Shown piece by piece: positions 7,315 to 15,448 of a stretch of DNA of 64,000 nt; within the stretch, counting starts at the first letter, position 1, and the number at the start of each line of letters is the position of its first letter. Below the pieces are notes generated by a model. It searched no databases. It worked only from the letters and a program-made list of their open reading frames with translations, and had not been told where the DNA came from. The position numbers and the translations under genes were made by a program. Location: positions 310,001 to 374,000 of the forward strand of contig NZ_CP017476.1 of assembly GCF_001761385.1 (NCBI RefSeq), written 5' to 3'. This stretch comes from Hydrogenophaga crassostreae. Lineage in GTDB: Bacteria; Pseudomonadota; Gammaproteobacteria; Burkholderiales; Burkholderiaceae_C.

Positions 7315-8922
7315 ATGACGTATATCGAGCTGGCGTTTGCGGTGATTGGGGTGGTGGCGGTTTTGCAATCGGTGGGCCGCAAGCTGCCGGTGCCCATGGC
7401 CGCATTGCAGATTGGGGCCGGCGTGGTGTTGTCGGCCTTCGTGGGGCTGGACGATTTGCGGGAGCAGTCGGCGTTGTTGTTTGTGATGCTGGTGCCGCCG
7501 CTGTTGTATGTCGAGGCGCGGCACATTCCCAAGCGCGACCTGATGCGCTCCATCCAACCCGTGCTCGGCATGGCTTTGGGCCTGGTGGCGGTGACCACCT
7601 TGATCGTGGGCTTTGGCTTGCACGCCTTGGTGCCCGACATGCCCTTGGCGGTGGCCTTCGCGTTGGCCGCGGCGCTGGCGTCGACCGACACCGTGGCGGT
7701 GAGCTCGGTCATCGCGCGGATTCCTTTGCCGCAGCGTTTGCAAACTTTGTTGAGCGGCGAAAGCTTGCTGAACGATTCGGTGGCGCTGGTGGCGTTCAAG
7801 GTGGCGGTGGCCGCAGCGGTGTCGGCCCACTTTTCGACCGGCGAAGCGGCCCGCTCCTTGTTCACCGTGTCCGTGGGTGGCCTGGCCACTGGGGCGTCGG
7901 TGGCGGCCGTGGTCACCGCCCTGCGGCATTTCCTGCAATCCGACGGGCCAGACAGCATCCGGGTTGATACCACCTTGTCGCTGTTGACGCCTTATGCGGC
8001 CTACCTCGCCAGCGAGATGCTGGGTGTGTCGGGGGTGTTGGCGGTGGTGGCCGCCGGGCTGTGTGCGGGGGAGCTCGAGCGCAATCATCTGCGCGCCACC
8101 ACCCGGCAACACGGCAATGCCTTGTGGGGCACTTTGACCTTTGTGTTGAACGGCACGGTATTTGTCATTCTGGGATTGCAAATGCGCCAGGTGCTTCATC
8201 GCGTGGAAGGCTACAGCGGTTGGAACTTGCTGGGCTATGTGGCGCTGCTGACCGCCACGCTGTTCACGGTGCGCCTCTTGTGGACCCTGGCGCTGGACGC
8301 GTGGTCGCGGCGCAAACAGACGCAGGATGAAGACTGCTTGCTCGGCTCCGGCGCGGCGATCTGGGTCACGGTGTTGTGTGGTGTTCGAGGCTCCCTGGCC
8401 TTGAGCGCAACCTTGTCGATCCCATTGTTCACTGCCGCGAGCGAAGCCATGCCGGGGCGCGATCTGGCGGTGTTTCTGGCGGCGGGCACCATCGGTGCCA
8501 CGCTGTTGTTGAGTGGGCTGGTGCTGCCCTTTGTGAAACTGCGCAGCACCCGGGAAACCAGCGACGCAGCCGCGGCCCTGCACACAAGGGTGGCCGTGGC
8601 CGAAGTGGCCCTGAGCGTGATCAATGCGGTGCCACTGGGCAATGCTTCGCCGCGGGTGCGGCAATGGGTGGTCGCGCTCAAACGCTTGCACGCACACCGC
8701 ATGGCCACGCTCGGCGCGGTCAGCGGCAAGGCGCCACCGATGGACCCGCGCGACCTGGTCGAGCAGCGCGCGCTGTCGATGCAGGTGCTGTCGGCTCAGC
8801 GCCGAGAGCTGGGACGCTTGCAGCAGGAGGAGGGTGTGGCGCCGGCCATCGTGCAGGAGCTGGAGCTGGACCTTGACTTGGCGGAGATCAGCCTGGACCG
8901 GATGGGTTGGCGGGCGGTCTGA
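7315..8922 (+). CDS. CPA1-family Na+/H+ antiporter
   Basis: This is a 535-residue integral membrane protein with about twelve helices in residues 1-410. It has the ion-binding signature ASTDTVAVSSV and the downstream GESLLNDSVALV, both typical of CPA1 (NhaP/YjcE-type) antiporters. A cytoplasmic helical tail of about 120 residues follows, as in YjcE-like proteins. It exchanges monovalent cations for protons across the inner membrane. It is transcribed alone; the 265-bp upstream gap shows no obvious gene. Its 3' end faces cadR 23 bases away. Confidence 0.9.
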   Translation: MTYIELAFAVIGVVAVLQSVGRKLPVPMAALQIGAGVVLSAFVGLDDLREQSALLFVMLVPPLLYVEARHIPKRDLMRSIQPVLGMALGLVAVTTLIVGFGLHALVPDMPLAVAFALAAALASTDTVAVSSVIARIPLPQRLQTLLSGESLLNDSVALVAFKVAVAAAVSAHFSTGEAARSLFTVSVGGLATGASVAAVVTALRHFLQSDGPDSIRVDTTLSLLTPYAAYLASEMLGVSGVLAVVAAGLCAGELERNHLRATTRQHGNALWGTLTFVLNGTVFVILGLQMRQVLHRVEGYSGWNLLGYVALLTATLFTVRLLWTLALDAWSRRKQTQDEDCLLGSGAAIWVTVLCGVRGSLALSATLSIPLFTAASEAMPGRDLAVFLAAGTIGATLLLSGLVLPFVKLRSTRETSDAAAALHTRVAVAEVALSVINAVPLGNASPRVRQWVVALKRLHAHRMATLGAVSGKAPPMDPRDLVEQRALSMQVLSAQRRELGRLQQEEGVAPAIVQELELDLDLAEISLDRMGWRAV

Positions 8923-8945
8923 TGGCGTGAGCCGCGCAGACGGGT

Positions 8946-9422
8946 CTATCGGCCTGGGCGGGCAGAGGGTTGCCGGGCGTGTGCCCCGTGCACATGCCCG
9001 CTGCCCGATGGCTTGGTCGCCGGCTGTTTGGCGAATTCACTCAGCTGATTGAGGATGCCGCAGTGCTCCGCGTCTTGCGCGGTGCGGCAGGTGTCGCGCA
9101 GTTCGCGCAACTGTTTTTCCAGCGCGCGCAATTCGCGAATGCGGTGGGCCACGTGGCCGATGTGCTGGTCCAATAGCGCATTCACTTCGCCGCAATCTTC
9201 AGTGGGGGCGTCTTTGAAATGCAGCAACACGCGGATCTCGTCCAGCGTCATGTCCAGGCCGCGGCAATGGCGGATGAAGCTCAGGCGCTGCGCGTGCGCG
9301 ACCTCGTAGATGCGGTAGTTGCCTTCGGTGCGCGCCGCTTCGGGCAGCAGACCCTCGCGCTCGTAGTGGCGAATGGTGTCGATGGGCACACCGGTGGCAG
9401 TGGAGAGAGCGCCAATTTTCAT
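8946..9422 (-). CDS. cadR: Cd(II)/Pb(II)-responsive MerR-family regulator
   Basis: This 158-residue MerR protein has an N-terminal winged helix (MKIGALSTATGVPIDTIRHY) and a dimerisation helix. Its metal-site cysteines lie at 77 (DCGEV), 112 (TCRTA) and 121 (HCGIL), the three-Cys arrangement of CadR/PbrR. The C-terminal tail is His-containing (GHVHGAH), as in P. putida CadR. It is divergent from the P-type ATPase gene with only 54 bases between the start codons. It should activate that promoter by DNA distortion on metal binding. Confidence 0.92.
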   Translation of the reverse strand: MKIGALSTATGVPIDTIRHYEREGLLPEAARTEGNYRIYEVAHAQRLSFIRHCRGLDMTLDEIRVLLHFKDAPTEDCGEVNALLDQHIGHVAHRIRELRALEKQLRELRDTCRTAQDAEHCGILNQLSEFAKQPATKPSGSGHVHGAHARQPSARPGR

Positions 9423-9439
9423 GGGGCCATGTTACGCGC

Positions 9440-9470
9440 TTGACTCTGGAGTGGGTCAAGGGTTTGTAAT
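9440..9470 (+). promoter_or_regulatory. MerR-type cadA promoter/operator
   Basis: TTGACT (9440-9445), a 19-base spacer and TGTAAT (9465-9470) give the elongated spacing typical of MerR-activated promoters. The spacer region carries TTGAC/GTCAA arms (9440-9444 and 9455-9459). The expected start, about seven bases after the -10, coincides with the first possible ATG of the ATPase (9477). The transcript would then be leaderless unless a downstream start is used. Confidence 0.75.
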
Positions 9471-9476
9471 GAACCC

Positions 9477-11753
9477 ATGACCTCTGATACTTCTTCGTCT
9501 CCTTCGGTTGATTCGACCGACTGCGGTTGCAGCACGGTCTGCGCTGTGCCCATTCCCTTGAGCAAAGAGCCAGCAACCCCGGAGGCGGTTGATGCGGTGG
9601 TGCTGAGCATTCCCTTGATGGATTGCGCGGCCGAAGAGTCCGACATCCGCCATGCGCTGGATGCCGTGGGGGGCATCCGCAGCCTGCGCTTTCAATTGGG
9701 CCAACGCACCCTGACCATCGATGCGCCGCCCGAGGTGATCCCGGCGGCCATCGATGCGGTGAACCGTTCGGGTTACCCCGCCAAGCGCTTGTTGCCTGGC
9801 GAGCAACCGGGTCAACACGCGCCGCACGATCACGCGGGGCACAACCACGACGACCAAGGCCTTGACCACACGCAGGGCACGACGTCATCCGCCAGCAATG
9901 GCCTCGTGCGCTACGGCGCCGCGCTGGCGTTTGCGGTGGGCGCCGAGTTGCTGCACTTTTTTGCCCCCGAAACCCTGCCGTGGAAGGTGTTCGGCATGGC
10001 CCTGGCTGCTGTGGCGATCGGCCTGGCCGGTTTCTCCACCTATGCCAAGGGACTGGCCGCCTTGCGCCATTTCCGCCTGAACATCAACGCCTTGATGACC
10101 GTGGCCGTGACCGGCGCTTTCCTGATCGGTCAATGGCCGGAAGCGGCCATGGTGATGGCCTTGTACGCCATCGCCGAGTGGATCGAAGCGCGGGCGGTGG
10201 ACCGCGCGCGCAACGCCATTCAGGGCCTGCTCAGCCTCACGCCCGAGACCGCCGAGGTGCGGCAAGCCGATGGCAGTTGGCAGGCCGAGCCTGCCACCAA
10301 AGTGGCGGTGGGCTCGATCATCCGCATCAAGCCCGGCGCGCGCATGCCGCTCGACGGCATGATCACCGCAGGCAGCAGCACGCTGGACCAAAGCGCAGTC
10401 ACCGGTGAGAGCCTGCCGGCCGACAAAACGGTGGATGACGCCGTGTTCGCCGGCACCGTCAACCTGAGCAGCACGCTGGAGCTGCGCGTGAGCGCGGAGG
10501 CCAGCAACACGCTGATCGCCCGCATCATCCACGCCGTTGAACAGGCCCAGGGCAGCCGCGCGCCCACACAACAGTTTGTGGACCGTTTCGCCCGCGTCTA
10601 CACACCCGCCGTGTTCGGTCTCGCGGTGGCCGCCGCCATAGGTCTGCCGCTGTTGATGAACATGCCCTGGCTCGACGCGATGTACAAGGCACTGGTGTTG
10701 CTGGTGATCGCTTGCCCCTGTGCGCTGGTGATCTCCACGCCGGTGAGCGTGGTCAGTGGCCTGGCGTCGGCCGCGCGGCGCGGCATCTTGATCAAGGGCG
10801 GCGTGCACCTGGAAAACGCGCACCGCATCCGCGCGATTGCGCTCGACAAAACCGGCACCATCACCGAAGGCAAGCCGCGACTGGTGGCGAGTGAAATCCT
10901 GCGAGCGAACGCCAATGAAGCGCAAGTGCAGTCGTGGGCATCGAGCCTGGCTGGGCATTCCGATCACCCGGTGTCGCAGGCGATTGCCGCCGGCCTGCCG
11001 GGTCAATTGGCCACGCTGCAAGGGTTCACGGCCTGGGCCGGGCGGGGCGTGGGCGCGCAAGTCGATGGGCAGGCCTTGTTGCTGGGCAACCACCGGCTGA
11101 TCGAGGAACGCGGGCTGTGCAGCGCGGCACTGGAAGCCAAGCTGGCGGTGCACGAAGCCCAGGGCCGCACGGTCACCTTGCTTGCCAATGAGCGCGAAGT
11201 GCTGGCGCTGTTTGCGGTGGCCGACACCATCAAACCCGGCTCACGCGAGGCCTTGGCCGCGTTGCGTCGGCTGGGCGTGAGCACCGTGATGCTCACCGGC
11301 GACAACAGCACCACGGCCGCAACCATCGCGAAAGAAGCGGGCATCGACGATGCGCGCGGTGATCTGCTGCCCGAAGGCAAGCTGGCCGCGATTGAAGCGA
11401 TGCAGCAGCGCTATGGGTTCACGGCGATGGTGGGCGATGGCATCAACGATGCGCCGGCCCTGGCCCGCGCCGACATCGGCATCGCCATGGGCGGCGCCGG
11501 CACCGACATTGCCATGGAATCGGCCGACGTGGTGATCATGAATGACGACCTGAACCGCATTCCCGAAACCATTCGCCTCTCGCGCCGCGTGCACAACATC
11601 CTGCGCCAGAACATCGCGCTGGCCCTGGGCATCAAGGGGGTGTTTCTGCTGCTGGCCATCTTTGATGACGCGACCATGTGGATGGCCGTGTTCGCCGACA
11701 TAGGGGCGAGCCTGCTGGTGGTGGCCAATGGACTGCGCCTGCTGCGCCGGTAG
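9477..11753 (+). CDS. cadA: Heavy-metal-translocating P1B-type ATPase (Cd/Zn/Pb efflux)
   Basis: This is a 758-residue metal exporter. The N-terminus is Cys-rich (CGCSTVC, residues 16-22), followed by one HMA-like domain (about 41-105) and a His-rich linker (about 112-132, HAPHDHAGHNHDD). The membrane metal site is CPC in VIACPCALVIS. The phosphorylation motif DKTGT and the hinge GDGINDAPA are present. It pumps divalent soft metals out of the cytoplasm under control of divergent CadR. An alternative GTG start at 9597 follows a GGAGG (9581-9585) and would begin right at the HMA domain. The Cys-rich N-terminus would then not be translated. Confidence 0.93.
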   Translation: MTSDTSSSPSVDSTDCGCSTVCAVPIPLSKEPATPEAVDAVVLSIPLMDCAAEESDIRHALDAVGGIRSLRFQLGQRTLTIDAPPEVIPAAIDAVNRSGYPAKRLLPGEQPGQHAPHDHAGHNHDDQGLDHTQGTTSSASNGLVRYGAALAFAVGAELLHFFAPETLPWKVFGMALAAVAIGLAGFSTYAKGLAALRHFRLNINALMTVAVTGAFLIGQWPEAAMVMALYAIAEWIEARAVDRARNAIQGLLSLTPETAEVRQADGSWQAEPATKVAVGSIIRIKPGARMPLDGMITAGSSTLDQSAVTGESLPADKTVDDAVFAGTVNLSSTLELRVSAEASNTLIARIIHAVEQAQGSRAPTQQFVDRFARVYTPAVFGLAVAAAIGLPLLMNMPWLDAMYKALVLLVIACPCALVISTPVSVVSGLASAARRGILIKGGVHLENAHRIRAIALDKTGTITEGKPRLVASEILRANANEAQVQSWASSLAGHSDHPVSQAIAAGLPGQLATLQGFTAWAGRGVGAQVDGQALLLGNHRLIEERGLCSAALEAKLAVHEAQGRTVTLLANEREVLALFAVADTIKPGSREALAALRRLGVSTVMLTGDNSTTAATIAKEAGIDDARGDLLPEGKLAAIEAMQQRYGFTAMVGDGINDAPALARADIGIAMGGAGTDIAMESADVVIMNDDLNRIPETIRLSRRVHNILRQNIALALGIKGVFLLLAIFDDATMWMAVFADIGASLLVVANGLRLLRR

Positions 11754-11770
11754 CCAAAGGGTGGTTGTTG

Positions 11771-12163
11771 TCAGAGGGAGGCGGTCGTGCGCCGCTCGGG
11801 CGGCAGCAGGGACTCCACTTCGTCGACGAACGTATCGGGGTCGATGGGCTTCTCCATGTAGCCCTGGCATCCGGCTGCCAAGGCCGCATCTCGGTCGCCC
11901 TGCATGGCATAGGACGTTACCGCCATGATCGGGATGCTGGCCAGCGCAGGGTTGTTCTTGATCCGGCGGGCAACTTCATGGCCATCCATGACCGGCAACT
12001 GGATGTCGAGCAAGATGAGGGCGGGATCACAATCGATCGCCATGGTCAGCCCGGCGGCGCCGTCGGCCGCGTGAATCACTTCCCATCCGCGGTTTTCGAG
12101 CAAGAAGCTGAGCAAATAGCGGTTGTTTTCGTTGTCTTCGATCAACAGAATGCGCATGTTCAT
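11771..12163 (-). CDS. Stand-alone receiver-domain response regulator
   Basis: This is a 130-residue single receiver domain: an EDN acidic cluster near the N-terminus, the phospho-acceptor Asp in LILLDIQLPVMDG, the switch Thr in MAVTSYA and Lys in YMEKPID. There is no output domain (DivK/CheY-like). Its ATG overlaps the TGA of the upstream BvgS-like kinase in an ATGA. A second in-frame ATG six bases later is also possible. It probably receives phosphate from that kinase or relays it. No phosphotransfer (HPt) domain is visible in the locus. Confidence 0.88.
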   Translation of the reverse strand: MNMRILLIEDNENNRYLLSFLLENRGWEVIHAADGAAGLTMAIDCDPALILLDIQLPVMDGHEVARRIKNNPALASIPIMAVTSYAMQGDRDAALAAGCQGYMEKPIDPDTFVDEVESLLPPERRTTASL

Positions 12164-15100
12164 GGGTGTTCTTCTTTCTCGGTGCTCTCGTTGTCGGTGG
12201 CGGAATCTGCGCGCGGGATGGTGAATGTGAAGGTGGAGCCCACGCCGGCCTCGCTGCTGACTTCCAGTGAGCCGTCCATGAGTTCGGCCAGCTTGCGCGA
12301 AATGGCCAGACCCAGGCCAGAGCCCTCATGTTGCCGTGCCAGGCGGTTGTCGATTTGGCGAAAGGGTTGAAACAAAGTTGGAAGATCGGCTGGTGCGATG
12401 CCGATGCCGGTGTCGCTGACGTCCACTTGCAGCAAGGTCTCGCCCACCTCTTTGACCCGCAAGGTGACCGAGCCCACTTTGGTGAACTTGATGGCGTTGC
12501 TGAGGAGGTTGAGCAGCACCTGTGCGGTGCGCCTAGCGTCTCCCATGGCCGTACCCACGGGCTCGCTGGTTTCCACGCCCAAACCCAATCCTTTCGCGTC
12601 GGCCAGGGGTTGTACCGTGGCCATTGCCTTGGCAATGCTGGCATTCAAATCAAACCGCTCGTGGGACACCCGCAGTTCGCCCGCTTCGATCCGGGAAATG
12701 TCGAGCACGTCGTTGACCAGCGCGAGCAGGTGGTGCGCGCTTTCGCGCACCTTTTCCATTTGAAAAGCCTGTTCGTCGTTCAACGGGCCTGCCAGGCGTT
12801 TGAGCAAGATCCCGGTGAAGCCGATCACGGAGTTCAGCGGGGTGCGCAGCTCGTGGCTCATGGACGCGAGGAACGCCGACTTGATGTGGTCGGCGGCTTC
12901 GGCTTTTTGTTTGGCTTGCGCCAGCTCTTTGACAAAACGGTTTCGGGCGGTCACGTCGCGAAACACACCCCGGCTGGAGACGTTTTTTCCGTCAACGATT
13001 TTCTGCGAGATGTTCCCTTCTACTTCGATCCGTTGTTTGTCTTTGGTGAGAAGGACCAACTGCATCTGGATCAGATCTTCTCCATTCAGGCTTTTGGCCC
13101 GCTGCGCCGCTACATAGGCTCTGCTCTCGGGCGCAATCACCGCCATCAGGTCCAATGCGTTGGCTTCTTCCGGGGTATAGCCCAAGGTCTTGCACCAGCT
13201 GGCGTTCACAAACACAAACTTGTTGGTGAGGTCGAGCACGTGGATCAGGTCGCTGGCGTTCTCAAACAGATCCCGAAACCGCTCTTCGCTTTCGCGCAGC
13301 TTCACTTGCGCGGCATGGCTTTCGGTGTTGTCGACGACAGAAACCAGCACAAAGTGCCCCTCTGGAAACTCCACTGGGCTGAGCCGCACCTCTACCGGGA
13401 TCTGGTGTCCGTCTTTGTGCTGGGCAAACAGTTCATGCTCACCGGCCATCTCGGGGTACGCGTGTGACAGGGCCAGGTATTCCCGCCGGTGTTCAGGGGG
13501 CACCAGCAGCTCGACGGATTGTCCGATCAGCTCGGACCGGGTATAGCCAAAGAGTGATTCGACACTGGCCGTGACCTGGGTCACTGTGCCCTGGTGGTCG
13601 ATCAGCAGCAAGGCATAGGGCGAGGTGTCGACCATGGTGCGAAAGCGTTGTTCGGCTTTGTCGCGCTCAGCGCGAACGACCATCAGCTGATCGGTCATTT
13701 GTGCCCGCAATGCGATCTCTCGCCGCAGCCGGCGGTTGTGCAGGTAGAAGGCGAGGTAACCCAGCGCGGCGAGAGCGACCAGTGCTGCGGCCCAGGCCCG
13801 TACCTTCTCGCGTGCGATGCCGCTCTGAACGAGGCTGCCGACCCAGCGGCGTCGAACGGTGGCCGCCTCTTCGGCGGTGATGCCGTCGATCGCCGCGTTC
13901 AACATGGGACGAAGCCCAGCGTTGCGGGGGTGCACGGCCAGATGGAGCTTGATGGCGTGGTCGCTCAGCGGGCCTGCATAGGTCAGGCCGGCGATGGAGG
14001 CTTCGTCGATGGCTTTCAAGGCGGAGGTGGTTTCTGCCGCCATGTACTTCACCTCCCCGTTCAGCAGCGCGCGCGAAGCGGCGACCAGCGATGGGAACGG
14101 TACCTGGGCAATGCGGGGGTAGGCCGCCAGGGTTTCCGCCGCATAGCCGCCTTCAAGCACCGCCACGCGGCTGTCGAGCAGCGCGTCCAGGTTGCCCAGG
14201 AACACCTCGCCCCGGCGCACGAAAACGCCCGGTGCCGACACAAAATAAGGGATGGACAAGTCGTCGACCGGCGCATTTTCCGCCTCATTGTTGACGGCGT
14301 AGAGCAGGTCGAGCTGGCCCGCCTGGTAGCTGTCCATCATGGCGCTCATGGAGGGGAACGTGACCGTGCGGGTGTGGATGCCGGTCTGTTTCTTGATCAA
14401 CGCCAGCGTGTCTTCCGACACCCCGGCATGGGCGCCATCGGATTGCACGAAGTCGAAGGGCCAGCGCATGGTCAGTGCGCCGACCTTCAATACAGGCAAC
14501 CGCGCAAGCGAGGCACGCGCTTGGGCATCGAGTACCACGGGCGGGGCGGTCAGGTTCTCCATGGATACCGGGATCCAGCGGGAGAATATTGCCTGTATCT
14601 GCTCAGGAGGGATGCTGGCCAAGGCCTTGTCGAGCAGCGGCGCCAACGGCGCCCAGTCTTTGCGCACGCCATAGCTTTGGCTGTTGGCGATGTCGTAGGT
14701 GGTGTTGACCGTGAGGTTCGACAGGCCACTGCGGCTGGCCAGGTAGGTGTTGATGCCGATCACCCCGATATAGGCGTCGGCCGTCCCGATTGAAACCGCC
14801 AGCAGGCCTTCGACCGGGGTATCGACATACACCGGCTCTGCGTCGGGCACTTCGGCAAGAAACGCCTGGCTGGACGAATACGATTTCACCAGTGCCACGC
14901 GACGACCGCTCAATGCGGCAACGCCGGGCAGGCGGGCGGCATCTGCCCTCGTCATGACCACGCTGGGTGTGGGCAGATAGGGTTTGGAAAATGCCAGAAA
15001 AGCATCGCGTTCGGGGCGGTATGCGGCGGTGGTGACGAGATCGATTTCGCGCTGGCGGACAGCCTCCAGCATTTGCGTCCAGCTCAAACCTGGCACCAGC

Positions 15101-15432
15101 TTCAGTTCGATACCCAGTTGCCGGGCCACCAGCGCAGTGATTTCGGCCGAAATGCCCGCCGGCTTTCCTTGGTCGTCAACAAAGGCGTAAGGGGCATACG
15201 ACGGATCGACGCCGATACGCACCACCGGGTGCCGGGCCAGCCAGGCGCGCTCTCCGTCATTCAGTTGCAAGGAGGGCAGCTCAGCGGTGGGCGGTGGTGT
15301 TTGCGCCCAGGCGCTGGCGAAGCTGCCAGCAAACACGATGGCGATGCACACCAGGCCGAGAGCGGCGCTGTTGCGCACCAACCCGTATCCGGACCGGGCC
15401 CCTTTGAGAATGGCGACGGATCGCGGCCACAT
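12160..15432 (-). CDS. BvgS/EvgS-like sensor histidine kinase with tandem periplasmic binding domains
   Basis: This is a kinase of about 1090 residues. It has a signal segment ending ASAWA|QT, then two SBP_bac_3 Venus-flytrap domains (about 55-290 and 310-545), one membrane helix (about 560-580), two PAS domains (about 605-850), a HisKA dimer domain with His about 860 (SMSHELRTPLNS), and an HATPase domain with the DTGIGI and GSGLGL boxes. It senses a periplasmic ligand. Unlike BvgS it has no fused receiver or HPt; the receiver is the next gene. The frame could open with a TTG at 15441, but the ATG at 15432 gives a proper signal peptide. Confidence 0.9.
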   Translation of the reverse strand: MWPRSVAILKGARSGYGLVRNSAALGLVCIAIVFAGSFASAWAQTPPPTAELPSLQLNDGERAWLARHPVVRIGVDPSYAPYAFVDDQGKPAGISAEITALVARQLGIELKLVPGLSWTQMLEAVRQREIDLVTTAAYRPERDAFLAFSKPYLPTPSVVMTRADAARLPGVAALSGRRVALVKSYSSSQAFLAEVPDAEPVYVDTPVEGLLAVSIGTADAYIGVIGINTYLASRSGLSNLTVNTTYDIANSQSYGVRKDWAPLAPLLDKALASIPPEQIQAIFSRWIPVSMENLTAPPVVLDAQARASLARLPVLKVGALTMRWPFDFVQSDGAHAGVSEDTLALIKKQTGIHTRTVTFPSMSAMMDSYQAGQLDLLYAVNNEAENAPVDDLSIPYFVSAPGVFVRRGEVFLGNLDALLDSRVAVLEGGYAAETLAAYPRIAQVPFPSLVAASRALLNGEVKYMAAETTSALKAIDEASIAGLTYAGPLSDHAIKLHLAVHPRNAGLRPMLNAAIDGITAEEAATVRRRWVGSLVQSGIAREKVRAWAAALVALAALGYLAFYLHNRRLRREIALRAQMTDQLMVVRAERDKAEQRFRTMVDTSPYALLLIDHQGTVTQVTASVESLFGYTRSELIGQSVELLVPPEHRREYLALSHAYPEMAGEHELFAQHKDGHQIPVEVRLSPVEFPEGHFVLVSVVDNTESHAAQVKLRESEERFRDLFENASDLIHVLDLTNKFVFVNASWCKTLGYTPEEANALDLMAVIAPESRAYVAAQRAKSLNGEDLIQMQLVLLTKDKQRIEVEGNISQKIVDGKNVSSRGVFRDVTARNRFVKELAQAKQKAEAADHIKSAFLASMSHELRTPLNSVIGFTGILLKRLAGPLNDEQAFQMEKVRESAHHLLALVNDVLDISRIEAGELRVSHERFDLNASIAKAMATVQPLADAKGLGLGVETSEPVGTAMGDARRTAQVLLNLLSNAIKFTKVGSVTLRVKEVGETLLQVDVSDTGIGIAPADLPTLFQPFRQIDNRLARQHEGSGLGLAISRKLAELMDGSLEVSSEAGVGSTFTFTIPRADSATDNESTEKEEHP

Positions 15433-15448
15433 GGGTACCAAAACCCGG

